Shown here: piece after piece, positions 41,664-49,298 of the stretch
How the letters are laid out: each line of letters begins with the position of its first letter
How positions within the stretch are numbered: position 1 is the first letter of the stretch
Assembly: GCF_900100855.1 (NCBI RefSeq)
Contig: NZ_FNCB01000004.1
Coordinates: forward strand, 1-64,000
Length of the DNA: 64,000 nt
Source of the DNA: Idiomarina zobellii
Lineage (GTDB): Bacteria > Pseudomonadota > Gammaproteobacteria > Enterobacterales > Alteromonadaceae
Direction: 5' to 3'
Program-made: the position numbers and the translations under genes
The notes under the pieces: model-generated
Seen by the model: only the letters and a program-made list of their open reading frames with translations
Database searches by the model: none
Told to the model about the DNA's origin: nothing

Positions 41664-42735
41664 TATTCGCGGCCGCTCCGTCCAGCAGTTGGTATTTCTT
41701 TAAGTATCCTCTGAGCTGATGATAGGTCAAACCGAGATAAGATGCTGTCTTTTTTTGATTAAATTGCGATAACCGAAGCGCTTGTTTTAGCAGTTCTTTC
41801 TCGTAGTCCTGTGAGAGCTGTTTAAATTCGACAGGCTCATCGGGCTTCAAAGTCGAGGTTACTTTTGAATGACCGTTGTCTGACGCTGGCTCCGGCGGTG
41901 CGTTTTCTGAGACCTGAGGGCTTGCCTGCGTTGCTGTTGAGATACCGGGACGGAAAGGACTGTCGAACGGATCAAGAATAATATCATTAATGGGAACGTG
42001 GCCATTGCCTAGCCGGTACAGGCTGCGCTCAACGGTGTTTTTAAGCTCACGAACATTGCCCGGCCAGTCATAGCTTAAAAGAATTTTACGAGCTTTTTCG
42101 GTAAAGCCACTAAAGAGTTCAAGCTCCATTTCCCGAGCCATTGATACAGCAAAGTGCTCTGCCAGAATCATAATATCTTCTCGCCTTTCCCGAAGGGGAG
42201 GCAGCGTTATAACGTCGAAGGCTAAACGGTCGAGTAAGTCGGAGCGAAACTTACCTTTTTCAGCCAGGGTTGGTAAGTCTTCATTTGTCGCTGCAATTAA
42301 GCGGGTGTCGACTTTAACCGGCTGGCGGCCACCGACACGCTCAAATTCGCCGTATTCAATGACGCGGAGGAGTTTTTCTTGAACCCGTAAGGATGTGTTG
42401 GCCAGTTCATCCAAAAATAACGAACCACCGTCAGCGCGCTCAAAACGGCCTTCATGACGCTTAGCGGCGCCCGTAAATGCTCCAGCCTCGTGTCCGAAGA
42501 GTTCACTGTCTAGCAGGTTTTCATTTAAAGCGGCGCAGTTGAGGGTTAAATACTGCTGCTGCCAGCGTTGTGACAGGTAATGGCAGCGCGCAGCAATAAG
42601 CTCTTTACCGGTACCACGCTCACCAATAATAAGGACGGGCTTATTTAAAGGGGCTATTTGTGAAATCTGTTCCAGAACTTCAACAAAGCTGTTGGACTGA
42701 CCAATTAAATTGTCTGATGGACGCGAATTACTCAT
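41656..42735 (-). CDS. pspF: Phage shock protein operon activator PspF
   Basis: The 359-residue sigma-54 enhancer-binding protein has no N-terminal sensory domain. It opens directly into the AAA+ domain with Walker A GERGTGKEL, the sigma-54 contact loop GAFTGA, Walker B GGSLFLDELANTSLR and the arginine-finger region. After a Ser/Pro-rich linker (about 265-305) comes the C-terminal Fis-type helix-turn-helix QKKTASYLGLTYHQLRGYL. It is divergent from pspA, whose promoter region carries a suitable palindrome and a sigma-54-type promoter. PspA normally inhibits PspF. The 3' end overlaps sapA by 8 bases. Confidence 0.94.
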   Translation of the reverse strand: MSNSRPSDNLIGQSNSFVEVLEQISQIAPLNKPVLIIGERGTGKELIAARCHYLSQRWQQQYLTLNCAALNENLLDSELFGHEAGAFTGAAKRHEGRFERADGGSLFLDELANTSLRVQEKLLRVIEYGEFERVGGRQPVKVDTRLIAATNEDLPTLAEKGKFRSDLLDRLAFDVITLPPLRERREDIMILAEHFAVSMAREMELELFSGFTEKARKILLSYDWPGNVRELKNTVERSLYRLGNGHVPINDIILDPFDSPFRPGISTATQASPQVSENAPPEPASDNGHSKVTSTLKPDEPVEFKQLSQDYEKELLKQALRLSQFNQKKTASYLGLTYHQLRGYLKKYQLLDGAAANND

Positions 42736-42789
42736 CGACTGAGCCTTAATTATAGTTATTTTTGCTAATTATTAGTCTATTTCACCAAC

Positions 42790-42814
42790 TGTGACAATGC
42801 CTGGTTATGTCACA
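42790..42814. promoter_or_regulatory. Candidate PspF enhancer site
   Basis: TGTGACA and TGTCACA form a perfect 7-bp inverted repeat separated by 11 bases in the pspF-pspA gap. It lies about 50 bases upstream of the sigma-54-like promoter, a normal place for an upstream activating sequence. Binding by PspF is inferred from location. The arms contain TGTGA/TCACA but are too far apart for a CRP site. Confidence 0.5.
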
Positions 42815-42861
42815 AAATATAAAAAACCTTATTAATCAGTGCTCTAGCTAAGTACAAAAAG

Positions 42862-42878
42862 TTGGCTCGATACTTGAA
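42862..42878 (+). promoter_or_regulatory. Sigma-54-type promoter of pspABC
   Basis: TTGGCTCGATACTTGAA fits the TGGCACG-N4-TTGCA pattern with the invariant GG at -24. The -12 element is TTGA, so GC is changed to GA, with the correct 10-base gap. It is about 50 bases before pspA. PspF, encoded divergently, requires sigma-54, which supports the call. Confidence 0.6.
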
Positions 42879-42924
42879 TAATGTATGAGCGAATAAATCA
42901 TTAGCTATGTAAGAGGTATTTATT

Positions 42925-43602
42925 ATGGGTATTTTTTCACGTTTTAGCGATATCGTGAACTCTAATATCAATGCGTTATTAGATAAAGCCGAAGATCCGC
43001 AAAAAATGGTGCGTCTGATTATCCAGGAAATGGAAGACACATTGGTGGAAGTACGCTCAACGTCTGCGCGTTTATTAGCGGAGAAAAAAGACATTCAGCG
43101 TCAGCAGCAGCGCATGGAAAAAGAAGTTGCCGACTGGGAAGCAAAAGCTGAATTAGCGCTGAGCAAAGAGCGTGAAGACTTAGCTCGACAGGCACTTATA
43201 GAAAAGAGCCGGGCGCAAGACAATGTCGATGCTTTGCAAAACGAAATGCAGCGTGTTGATGAGTCACTCGACAAACTGAATGACGAAATTGCACAGCTAC
43301 AGGAAAAGCTGGCGGACGCGAAGTCTCGTCAAAAAGCGATTTTGATGCGCCAGAAAACCGCAAGTAGCCGATTACAGGTGAAAAAGCAGGTGGATAGTTC
43401 TAAAGTAGATGATGCAATGCAGCGCTTTGATCGTTACGAAGCAAAAATCGATGACTTAGAAGCGCAAGTTGAATCCTACGATATGGGTAAACGCACTTTG
43501 CGTGACGAGTTTGCCGAATTAGAAAACGAAGGCAAGGTCGATGAAGAGTTAGAAGCTCTGCGCGCTCGTATGAAGTCAAAGTCATCTAAAGACTCTGAAT
43601 AA
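42925..43602 (+). CDS. pspA: Phage shock protein A
   Basis: PspA is a membrane-repair and regulatory protein of the ESCRT-III/Vipp1 family. The 225 residues start MGIFSRFSDIVNSNINALLD, the amphipathic membrane-binding helix. A long coiled coil follows (about 30-190), then a short acidic/basic tail; DKAEDPQKMVRLIIQEME is the typical second block. It binds and inhibits PspF when the envelope is intact. It starts after AAGAGG and heads a pspA-pspB-pspC-ycjX-ycjF operon. Confidence 0.97.
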   Translation: MGIFSRFSDIVNSNINALLDKAEDPQKMVRLIIQEMEDTLVEVRSTSARLLAEKKDIQRQQQRMEKEVADWEAKAELALSKEREDLARQALIEKSRAQDNVDALQNEMQRVDESLDKLNDEIAQLQEKLADAKSRQKAILMRQKTASSRLQVKKQVDSSKVDDAMQRFDRYEAKIDDLEAQVESYDMGKRTLRDEFAELENEGKVDEELEALRARMKSKSSKDSE

Positions 43603-43616
43603 ATAGGCAACGCAAC

Positions 43617-43859
43617 ATGGATATTGAAGCTATTTTAGGGATGTTGATGGCGCCGCTGATTCTGTTTGTATTGGTTGTTGCACCCATTTGGATAATTTTA
43701 CATTACCGAAGCAAACGACAAATGAATCAGGGGTTGAATGAGGAAGAGCGTGAGTCGCTTGCGCTCTTGGCCGACCAGGCAAAACGTATTCGTGAGCGCG
43801 TGCAGACGCTGGAGCGTATTCTGGACGCTGACTCACCCGGTTGGAGGGACAGACAATGA
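43617..43859 (+). CDS. pspB: Phage shock protein B
   Basis: The 80-residue inner-membrane protein has one N-terminal span (about 7-26, MLMAPLILFVLVVAPIWIIL) followed by a cytoplasmic leucine-rich coiled coil ending RVQTLERILDADSPGWRDR. The final WR motif is conserved in PspB. PspB and PspC together pull PspA away from PspF under membrane stress. Its stop overlaps the pspC ATG as ATGA. Confidence 0.93.
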   Translation: MDIEAILGMLMAPLILFVLVVAPIWIILHYRSKRQMNQGLNEEERESLALLADQAKRIRERVQTLERILDADSPGWRDRQ

Positions 43860-44239
43860 GTATTTCAAAAGCACGCAGAGAGCTGACCCGCGACTCAGAA
43901 AAAGGCAAAATAGCCGGTGTTTGCGCCGGCCTGGGAGACTACCTGAACGTTGAGCCTTGGTTGGTACGAGTCGTATTTTTCACAGGGTTGATTTTCGCAT
44001 CTGGCTTTTTCTTTGTATTGTATTTGGCAGGGTGGTTGATTCTCGACAAAAAAAAGCCCGATTTGAACTCGCATCGCGTCGACGTTAAAACCAAAGTTTG
44101 GCAAGGCGGCGAACCACCAAGAGACGCCATTCATGACATAAAGCGCGAGTTCGATGAGCTGGAAGCTCAGTTGCAATCTATGGAGAAATACGTAACCTCC
44201 AATCATTATAATCTTCAGCGAGAATTTAATCGTCTGTGA
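43856..44239 (+). CDS. pspC: Phage shock protein C
   Basis: The 127-residue PspC-domain protein has the conserved N-terminal GKIAGVCAGLGDYLNVEPWLVR (split at about residues 17-38). One strong membrane span follows (about 43-62, FFTGLIFASGFFFVLYLAGW), and the C-terminal part forms a helix (FDELEAQLQSMEKYV). It senses membrane stress with PspB. The ATG at 43856 follows GGAGGG and overlaps the pspB stop. The gene ends in a GTGA overlap with ycjX. Confidence 0.93.
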   Translation: MSISKARRELTRDSEKGKIAGVCAGLGDYLNVEPWLVRVVFFTGLIFASGFFFVLYLAGWLILDKKKPDLNSHRVDVKTKVWQGGEPPRDAIHDIKREFDELEAQLQSMEKYVTSNHYNLQREFNRL

Positions 44240-45609
44240 GTCGTATTAAGCAGTTTAAAAGCCAAACCCGCGATCTCATCCATCGCGGGTTTGATCGTCA
44301 TATCAAGCTGGCAGTAACAGGGCTAAGCGGTGCGGGTAAGACCGCATTAATTACCGGCGTGCTGGAGCAGCTACTGTATGCGAATGAATCGCAAAACCTG
44401 CCTTATTTTAATGTGCGTCAACACCAGCGGCTTATAGGCTGCCGCCTGCATACCAGCCCTAACTGGGACACACCGCGTTTCGACTATGAAAAAGCCATTG
44501 AGCGCTTAACGGGTACACCGGGACAGTGGCCGGAGTCTACCCGCGATGTCAGTGAAATTCGGTTGGAGCTGAAATACCATCCGGAGCGGGGGCTAGCGGG
44601 TAAAGTTCTTGATGAGCGTCGACTTACCGTAGATATTATTGATTACCCCGGCGAGTGGCTACTCGACTTACCGCTGTTGTCGCTGACTTACGAGCAATGG
44701 TCTAAAAAACAGCGCACCTTGTTTTCCACTGAACCACGTAAAGAGCTGGCAGAAGCATGGCTTCATCAATTAAACGATCTGACAGCCGTTGCTACTGATG
44801 ATAACGCCGAGAAGCAGATAAAAGTTGTCGCCAAGGCATATCGCCAGTATTTGGCAGACTGTAAAGAGCAGGGCTTAAAGTTGCTGCAGCCCGGGCGCTT
44901 AGTGCTGCCCGGCGAGTTAGCGGGAACGCCTTCTCTCGACTTCTTTCCGTGGCCTTTAGAGCAGCCCGTGCCTGATGCCTGGCAAAGCTTACTTGAGCGT
45001 AAGTTTGAGTATTATAAAGAGCAGGTGGTTAAGCCTTTTTATCAGAACTATTTTCGCCATTTTAACCGCCAGCTCATTCTGGTGGATGTGTTAAGTGCCT
45101 TAGAAGGTGGCGAGTCTTATTTTGACGAACTTAAGCTGGCGCTGAACGAAATTATGCAGAGCTTTAATTATGGTCAAAACAGTTTGCTAAGGCGCCTGTT
45201 TTCGCCGCAAATTGATAAAGTCTCATTCGTCGTTACGAAGGCTGATAGCGTTGTACCGTCTGATCATGCCAAGCTCACCGGGCTTATTAATGCACTGACC
45301 CTCGAGGGTCGTCAGCAACTGCAATTTGAGCGTATTCCTTTTGATTTATTCAGCGTGGCAGGTGTTGCGACCAGCCAATGGAAGCAACTGAAAAACGGTA
45401 CTAATGTGCTGGAGGGAATTGATCAGTCCGGCGAGTTAGTCCGGGTTGGCGCTCCCCATGTGCCGGGTCGTTTGCCAACGCGAGAAGACTGGCAACAAGG
45501 CTATGTTTATCCGCATTTTCAGCCAAACTTTACGCTTGCAGATTCCCCGTTGCCGCATATTCGCTTAGACAAGTTGCTGAATTCAGTCATTGGAGACAAA
45601 TTACGATGA
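44236..45609 (+). CDS. ycjX: YcjX-family P-loop protein
   Basis: The 457-residue protein of the DUF463 family has a P-loop GLSGAGKTALITG near residue 30 and a DYPGEWLLDLPLL segment resembling a GTPase switch II. Other conserved features are LVDVLSALEGGE and a VVTKADSVVPSD motif that resembles the TKxD base-recognition element. It is regularly linked to psp operons and may act as an envelope-stress GTPase, but its function is not established. The GTG start overlaps the pspC stop. Confidence 0.9.
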   Translation: MSRIKQFKSQTRDLIHRGFDRHIKLAVTGLSGAGKTALITGVLEQLLYANESQNLPYFNVRQHQRLIGCRLHTSPNWDTPRFDYEKAIERLTGTPGQWPESTRDVSEIRLELKYHPERGLAGKVLDERRLTVDIIDYPGEWLLDLPLLSLTYEQWSKKQRTLFSTEPRKELAEAWLHQLNDLTAVATDDNAEKQIKVVAKAYRQYLADCKEQGLKLLQPGRLVLPGELAGTPSLDFFPWPLEQPVPDAWQSLLERKFEYYKEQVVKPFYQNYFRHFNRQLILVDVLSALEGGESYFDELKLALNEIMQSFNYGQNSLLRRLFSPQIDKVSFVVTKADSVVPSDHAKLTGLINALTLEGRQQLQFERIPFDLFSVAGVATSQWKQLKNGTNVLEGIDQSGELVRVGAPHVPGRLPTREDWQQGYVYPHFQPNFTLADSPLPHIRLDKLLNSVIGDKLR

Positions 45610-46601
45610 GTAAGCATCGCGAACTCACCTATTATTCTGTCGAGGAAGAGGCACAGCCTCAGGTCTCCCCAGAGCCTTTCGATGAGCAAGGTACAATAGA
45701 GGACAATACGGAGTGGCGCACACACTATGACCGGAAGCCTCGCCGTTGGGGGCGTTGGCTGCTGTTTGGCCTGGTGTTAGCGGTAGTCGCCGGTATTGCC
45801 GAGATTGTATTAGCCGTTATCGAATCCTGGCAGCAAAGTTGGGTGTTGGGTGGGCTATGGAGCCTTGGTTTCGCATTAATAGTGGGGATTTTCTCAGCAT
45901 TTATCGTCAAAGAGTTTTGGCAACTACGGCAACTAAAACGCCGCTGGCATGCACAAAGCCATGGAATAGAAAGTGTTGAGCAGCAGTTAAAATTGCTTGA
46001 CCACCCAGACTTAGAGGAGCGTTGGGCGCAAATTTACCAGCCATACTGGTCTGATAGTGAGAAACGCGAACGTTTTGAGTGCGATATTCTCAGTCGGGTC
46101 GACCAACAAGCCAGTCGCTTGGTCAGTCGCTGGTCAGCGGAAGCTGCCGCTATGATAGCCGTTAGCCCCTTTGCGGTCTTAGATATGCTGATTATTTTAT
46201 GGCGCAACCAACGAATGATTCATCGCATTGCCGCACTTTACGGCGTGAAGCTGGGCTATTTGGCTAGGCTGCGTTTGTGGCGGCAAGTGCTGGCAAATAT
46301 CGCTTATTCGGGTCTGAGTGAAGCGGCTGTTGATTTGGGGACGCAGTGGGTCAGTGCAGAGCTTATTACCAAACTGTCTGCCCGCGCCGGACAAGGGCTA
46401 GGCGCCGGCTTATTAACGGCACGTTTAGGCTATCAGGTCATATCACTTTGTCGACCAATGCCATTTCAACACACCAAAAAACCAGGGTATGGTCGTTTGC
46501 AAAAAGACTTGCTCAGTCAGTTAAAAGGTGTTTTACCATCCTTATATAAAGCCCGTTTCACAAAGGCTGCGAAGAGCTCAGACACTAAGGTGGAAAACTA
46601 G
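45606..46601 (+). CDS. ycjF: YcjF-family (TIGR01620) membrane protein
   Basis: The 331-residue protein has a charged N-terminus (about 1-50), two close membrane spans (about 56-74 and 84-104) and a long cytoplasmic part containing SPFAVLDMLIILWRNQRMI and a Gly-rich SARAGQGLGAGLLTARLGY (DUF697-like) hydrophobic region. It is coupled to ycjX by a 4-base overlap and is part of the stress-induced psp transcript. The function is unknown. Confidence 0.9.
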   Translation: MSKHRELTYYSVEEEAQPQVSPEPFDEQGTIEDNTEWRTHYDRKPRRWGRWLLFGLVLAVVAGIAEIVLAVIESWQQSWVLGGLWSLGFALIVGIFSAFIVKEFWQLRQLKRRWHAQSHGIESVEQQLKLLDHPDLEERWAQIYQPYWSDSEKRERFECDILSRVDQQASRLVSRWSAEAAAMIAVSPFAVLDMLIILWRNQRMIHRIAALYGVKLGYLARLRLWRQVLANIAYSGLSEAAVDLGTQWVSAELITKLSARAGQGLGAGLLTARLGYQVISLCRPMPFQHTKKPGYGRLQKDLLSQLKGVLPSLYKARFTKAAKSSDTKVEN

Positions 46602-46651
46602 CGTTACACTTTAAAAGAGGTTTGAGATAGCGCAAAGATTGCCAATATTGG

Positions 46652-46678
46652 GTTGCTCGTTGCACTCTGTTGCTCGTT
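46652..46678. repeat. Two 10-bp direct repeats before megL
   Basis: GTTGCTCGTT occurs at 46652-46661 and again at 46669-46678, 17 bp apart start to start, in the 108-base gap before the methionine gamma-lyase gene. No named operator matches. It may be a regulator-binding site for megL. Confidence 0.5.
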
Positions 46679-46709
46679 AACATTTTACTGACAAACGAGT
46701 GAAATTTGT

Positions 46710-47942
46710 ATGTCTGCCAAGAGCAACCACAACAATTCTAATAATAAGTGGCAACCTGCAACTCAGGTGATTCACGCTGGCGCTAATCATGATGATCCGT
46801 ATGGTGCGCTAAGCAGTCCGTTGTATCAAACATCGACGTTTGCCTTTGCATCGTCTGAGCAGGGTTCGCGTCGGTTTGCAGGCGAGGAAGAGGGCTATAT
46901 TTATAGTCGTTTAGGTAACCCAACCACGAACGAACTTGAGCAACGCATGGCTCAGTTAGAAGGCTATGAGGCCGCCGCCGCTGCAGCAACCGGTATGGGG
47001 GCGATAGCGGCAACGACTATGGCGTTCGTTAAAGCGGGCGACCACATTGTCGTTTCTGACGCCATTTACGGTTGTAGTTTTGCGTTATTCAGCGAATTGT
47101 TTGAACGCTTCGGTGTTCATGCTGACTTTATCGACTTAACGGATACCGAGCTCTTAGCGTCTACCATTAAAGAAAACACGCGTCTGGTGTTTTTAGAAAC
47201 ACCCGCGAATCCGCATTTAAAAACGGTCGACATTGACGCCGTACACGCTGTTATTAAGAACAAAGACATTCGGCTGATTGTCGACAACACCTTTATGACG
47301 CCGCTATTACAGCAGCCCAAGCAGCATGGTGCGGACATAGTCGTGCATAGCGCTACTAAGTTTTTGAACGGCCATGGTGACGTGGTTGCCGGTGTTGTGT
47401 GTGGTAGCGCGGAAGACATAGCCACTATTAAAAGCACGACATTAAAAGATATGGGAGCGACTATTAGCCCGCACGATTCCTGGCTTATTTTGCGTGGCTT
47501 AAAAACCCTGGATGTGCGTATGCAGCGTCACTGCGAAAACGCCAATAAGGTTTATGAATTTTTAACTCAGCGCAGTGACGTTAAAACCATCTATTTCCCC
47601 GGAGCGCCTGACCATAGCGCTCAGAAGCTGATGGGGCGGCAGATGAAGGCCAATGGCGCCGTTATTGCGTTTGAGCTTGACGGCGATGAAGCTATGGCGC
47701 GTTACTTTCTGGATCAACTACGCATGATTAAGCTGGCCGTGAGTTTAGGAGACGCTGAAACGTTAATTCAGCACCCGGCTTCGATGACGCATTCGCCGTA
47801 TACACCGGAAGCACGGGCCAAAGCAGGCATTTCAGATACGCTCATTCGCATTGCTGTCGGCCTAGAGGCCGCAGAAGACATTATCGCTGACATTGAGCAA
47901 GCGCTGGATGCGTGTAAAGCGCAATGGCAACAGTCAGCGTAA
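46710..47942 (+). CDS. megL: Methionine gamma-lyase
   Basis: The 410-residue PLP enzyme of the Cys/Met metabolism family likely splits methionine to methanethiol, 2-oxobutyrate and ammonia. The PLP lysine is Lys217 in HSATKFLNGHGD. Cys122 in AIYGCSFAL corresponds to the active-site Cys that marks methionine gamma-lyases and is replaced in cystathionine enzymes. YSRLGNPT and ETPANP are standard family blocks. Its placement before phenylalanine catabolism genes points to amino-acid degradation and not to biosynthesis. Confidence 0.9.
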   Translation: MSAKSNHNNSNNKWQPATQVIHAGANHDDPYGALSSPLYQTSTFAFASSEQGSRRFAGEEEGYIYSRLGNPTTNELEQRMAQLEGYEAAAAAATGMGAIAATTMAFVKAGDHIVVSDAIYGCSFALFSELFERFGVHADFIDLTDTELLASTIKENTRLVFLETPANPHLKTVDIDAVHAVIKNKDIRLIVDNTFMTPLLQQPKQHGADIVVHSATKFLNGHGDVVAGVVCGSAEDIATIKSTTLKDMGATISPHDSWLILRGLKTLDVRMQRHCENANKVYEFLTQRSDVKTIYFPGAPDHSAQKLMGRQMKANGAVIAFELDGDEAMARYFLDQLRMIKLAVSLGDAETLIQHPASMTHSPYTPEARAKAGISDTLIRIAVGLEAAEDIIADIEQALDACKAQWQQSA

Positions 47943-48002
47943 TTCTGAACTAATAATAACAATAACTATCAAAATTTAATGAGGAAGCAACAAGGTTGAA
48001 TT

Positions 48003-48797
48003 ATGGGTAAAGAAAGTCAATACGTATCGAAGCAGCCGGACGAGAACGGTATTATTCACTGGACTGACGAAGAGAACGCGATATGGAAAGATCTCGTTGA
48101 GCGTCAGTTAGAATGCATTCCGGGTAAGGCTTGTGACGAGTATATGAAGGGACTTGAATTACTCAACTTACCGAAAGATCGTCTGCCACAGTTGCATGAG
48201 TTGAACGAGGTGTTAGAGCGTGAAACTGGCTGGCAAGTCGCGGCTGTGCCGGCTCTTATTCCGTTTGACGAGTTCTTCCGCTTACTGGCGAATAAACAGT
48301 TCCCGGTCGCCACCTTTATTCGAACTCGCGAAGAGTTTGATTACTTGCAGGAGCCGGATATCTTCCACGAGATATTTGGACACTGTCCGTTATTAACCAA
48401 CCCGGCGTTCGCTCACTTTACCCACCAGTACGGTAAACTGGGGTATGCGGCAACACCTAAAGAACGTGTCTATTTAGCTCGTTTGTACTGGTTTACGGTT
48501 GAGTTTGGGCTGCTGCAAACTAAAGAGGGCACACGTATTTACGGTGGTGGTATATTATCGTCGCCGGCGGAAACCGAGTATGCGGTTAACAGCGACAAGC
48601 CAGAGCGCAAACCATTAAAAGCCCTTGATGCACTGAGAACGCCGTACCGCATTGATATTATTCAGCCCATTTACTACACCATAGAAAGTGTTGATGAGCT
48701 GTTTGAAATTTCTGACATGGATATCATGTCACTTGTACATGAAGCGATGGAGCTCGGCTTGTTTGAACCGAAGTTTCCACCGAAAGATGCAGCTTAG
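48003..48797 (+). CDS. phhA: Phenylalanine 4-monooxygenase
   Basis: PhhA hydroxylates phenylalanine to tyrosine using tetrahydropterin, iron and O2. The 264-residue bacterial form contains only the catalytic domain. Iron ligands are His122 and His127 (FHEIFGHCPLL) and Glu167 (WFTVEFGLL). It starts after GAGGAAG at some distance. It is followed by phhB after 39 bases, the normal pair, and feeds tyrosine into the homogentisate genes beyond tyrR. Confidence 0.97.
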   Translation: MGKESQYVSKQPDENGIIHWTDEENAIWKDLVERQLECIPGKACDEYMKGLELLNLPKDRLPQLHELNEVLERETGWQVAAVPALIPFDEFFRLLANKQFPVATFIRTREEFDYLQEPDIFHEIFGHCPLLTNPAFAHFTHQYGKLGYAATPKERVYLARLYWFTVEFGLLQTKEGTRIYGGGILSSPAETEYAVNSDKPERKPLKALDALRTPYRIDIIQPIYYTIESVDELFEISDMDIMSLVHEAMELGLFEPKFPPKDAA

Positions 48798-48836
48798 CTT
48801 TTGCCAACGATAAAGAACAACGAGGAGTAAAGTTAC

Positions 48837-49178
48837 ATGGCACAATTAGATCAGGAACGTTGTGAAGCTTGCCACGCTGACGCACCCAAAGTGAGTGACG
48901 ACGAGCTAAAAGAGTTAATGCGTGAAATTCCGGACTGGACGCCGGTCACCAAAGACAACGTTATGATGTTACAACGTGAATACAAGTTTAAAAACTTTAA
49001 GCAGGCACTGGCGTTTACTAACCGTGTTGGTGATATTGCCGAAGAAGAAAAGCACCACCCAGAGCTAATTACCGAGTGGGGCAAAGTGACAGTAACGTGG
49101 TGGACGCACGCTATTAACGGCTTGCATAAGAACGACTTTATTATGGCTGCGAAGACCGACAAGGTACTGGACGCCTAG
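48837..49178 (+). CDS. phhB: Pterin-4a-carbinolamine dehydratase
   Basis: The 113-residue PhhB regenerates the pterin cofactor after PhhA turnover. The conserved catalytic block [23 protein letters not shown] (in two parts at about 73-95) carries the His pair. [13 protein letters not shown] and [15 protein letters not shown] are other family segments. It is the end of the transcript; a clear terminator follows before tyrR. Confidence 0.96.
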   Translation: MAQLDQERCEACHADAPKVSDDELKELMREIPDWTPVTKDNVMMLQREYKFKNFKQALAFTNRVGDIAEEEKHHPELITEWGKVTVTWWTHAINGLHKNDFIMAAKTDKVLDA

Positions 49179-49205
49179 GTAATCGCTTCCACTAAAATGC
49201 GAATA

Positions 49206-49240
49206 AAACCCTGGTGAAAATGTCCGGGGTTTTTTGTTTT
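49206..49240 (+). terminator. phhB intrinsic terminator
   Basis: AAACCCTGG pairs with CCGGGGTTT (one G-T pair) around TGAAAATGT and is followed by a run of T residues (TTTTTGTTTT). It separates the megL/phhAB transcript from tyrR. Confidence 0.85.
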
Positions 49241-49257
49241 TAAATGCCCACCTTTGG

Positions 49258-49275
49258 TGTATCATTTGCTTTACA
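49258..49275. promoter_or_regulatory. TyrR box before tyrR (autoregulation)
   Basis: TGTATC-ATTTGC-TTTACA matches the TyrR consensus TGTAAA-N6-TTTACA in 10 of 12 defined bases. It ends 23 bases before the tyrR ATG, close to where RNA polymerase would bind, so TyrR could repress its own gene as in E. coli. Confidence 0.6.
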
Positions 49276-49298
49276 TTTAGACGGTGAAGCAAGGTGTT

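Noticed and set aside
42790-42814. CRP site before pspA (TGTGA...TCACA)
   Set aside because: The half sites are separated by 15 bases and not the 6 needed for CRP, so a PspF enhancer is more likely.
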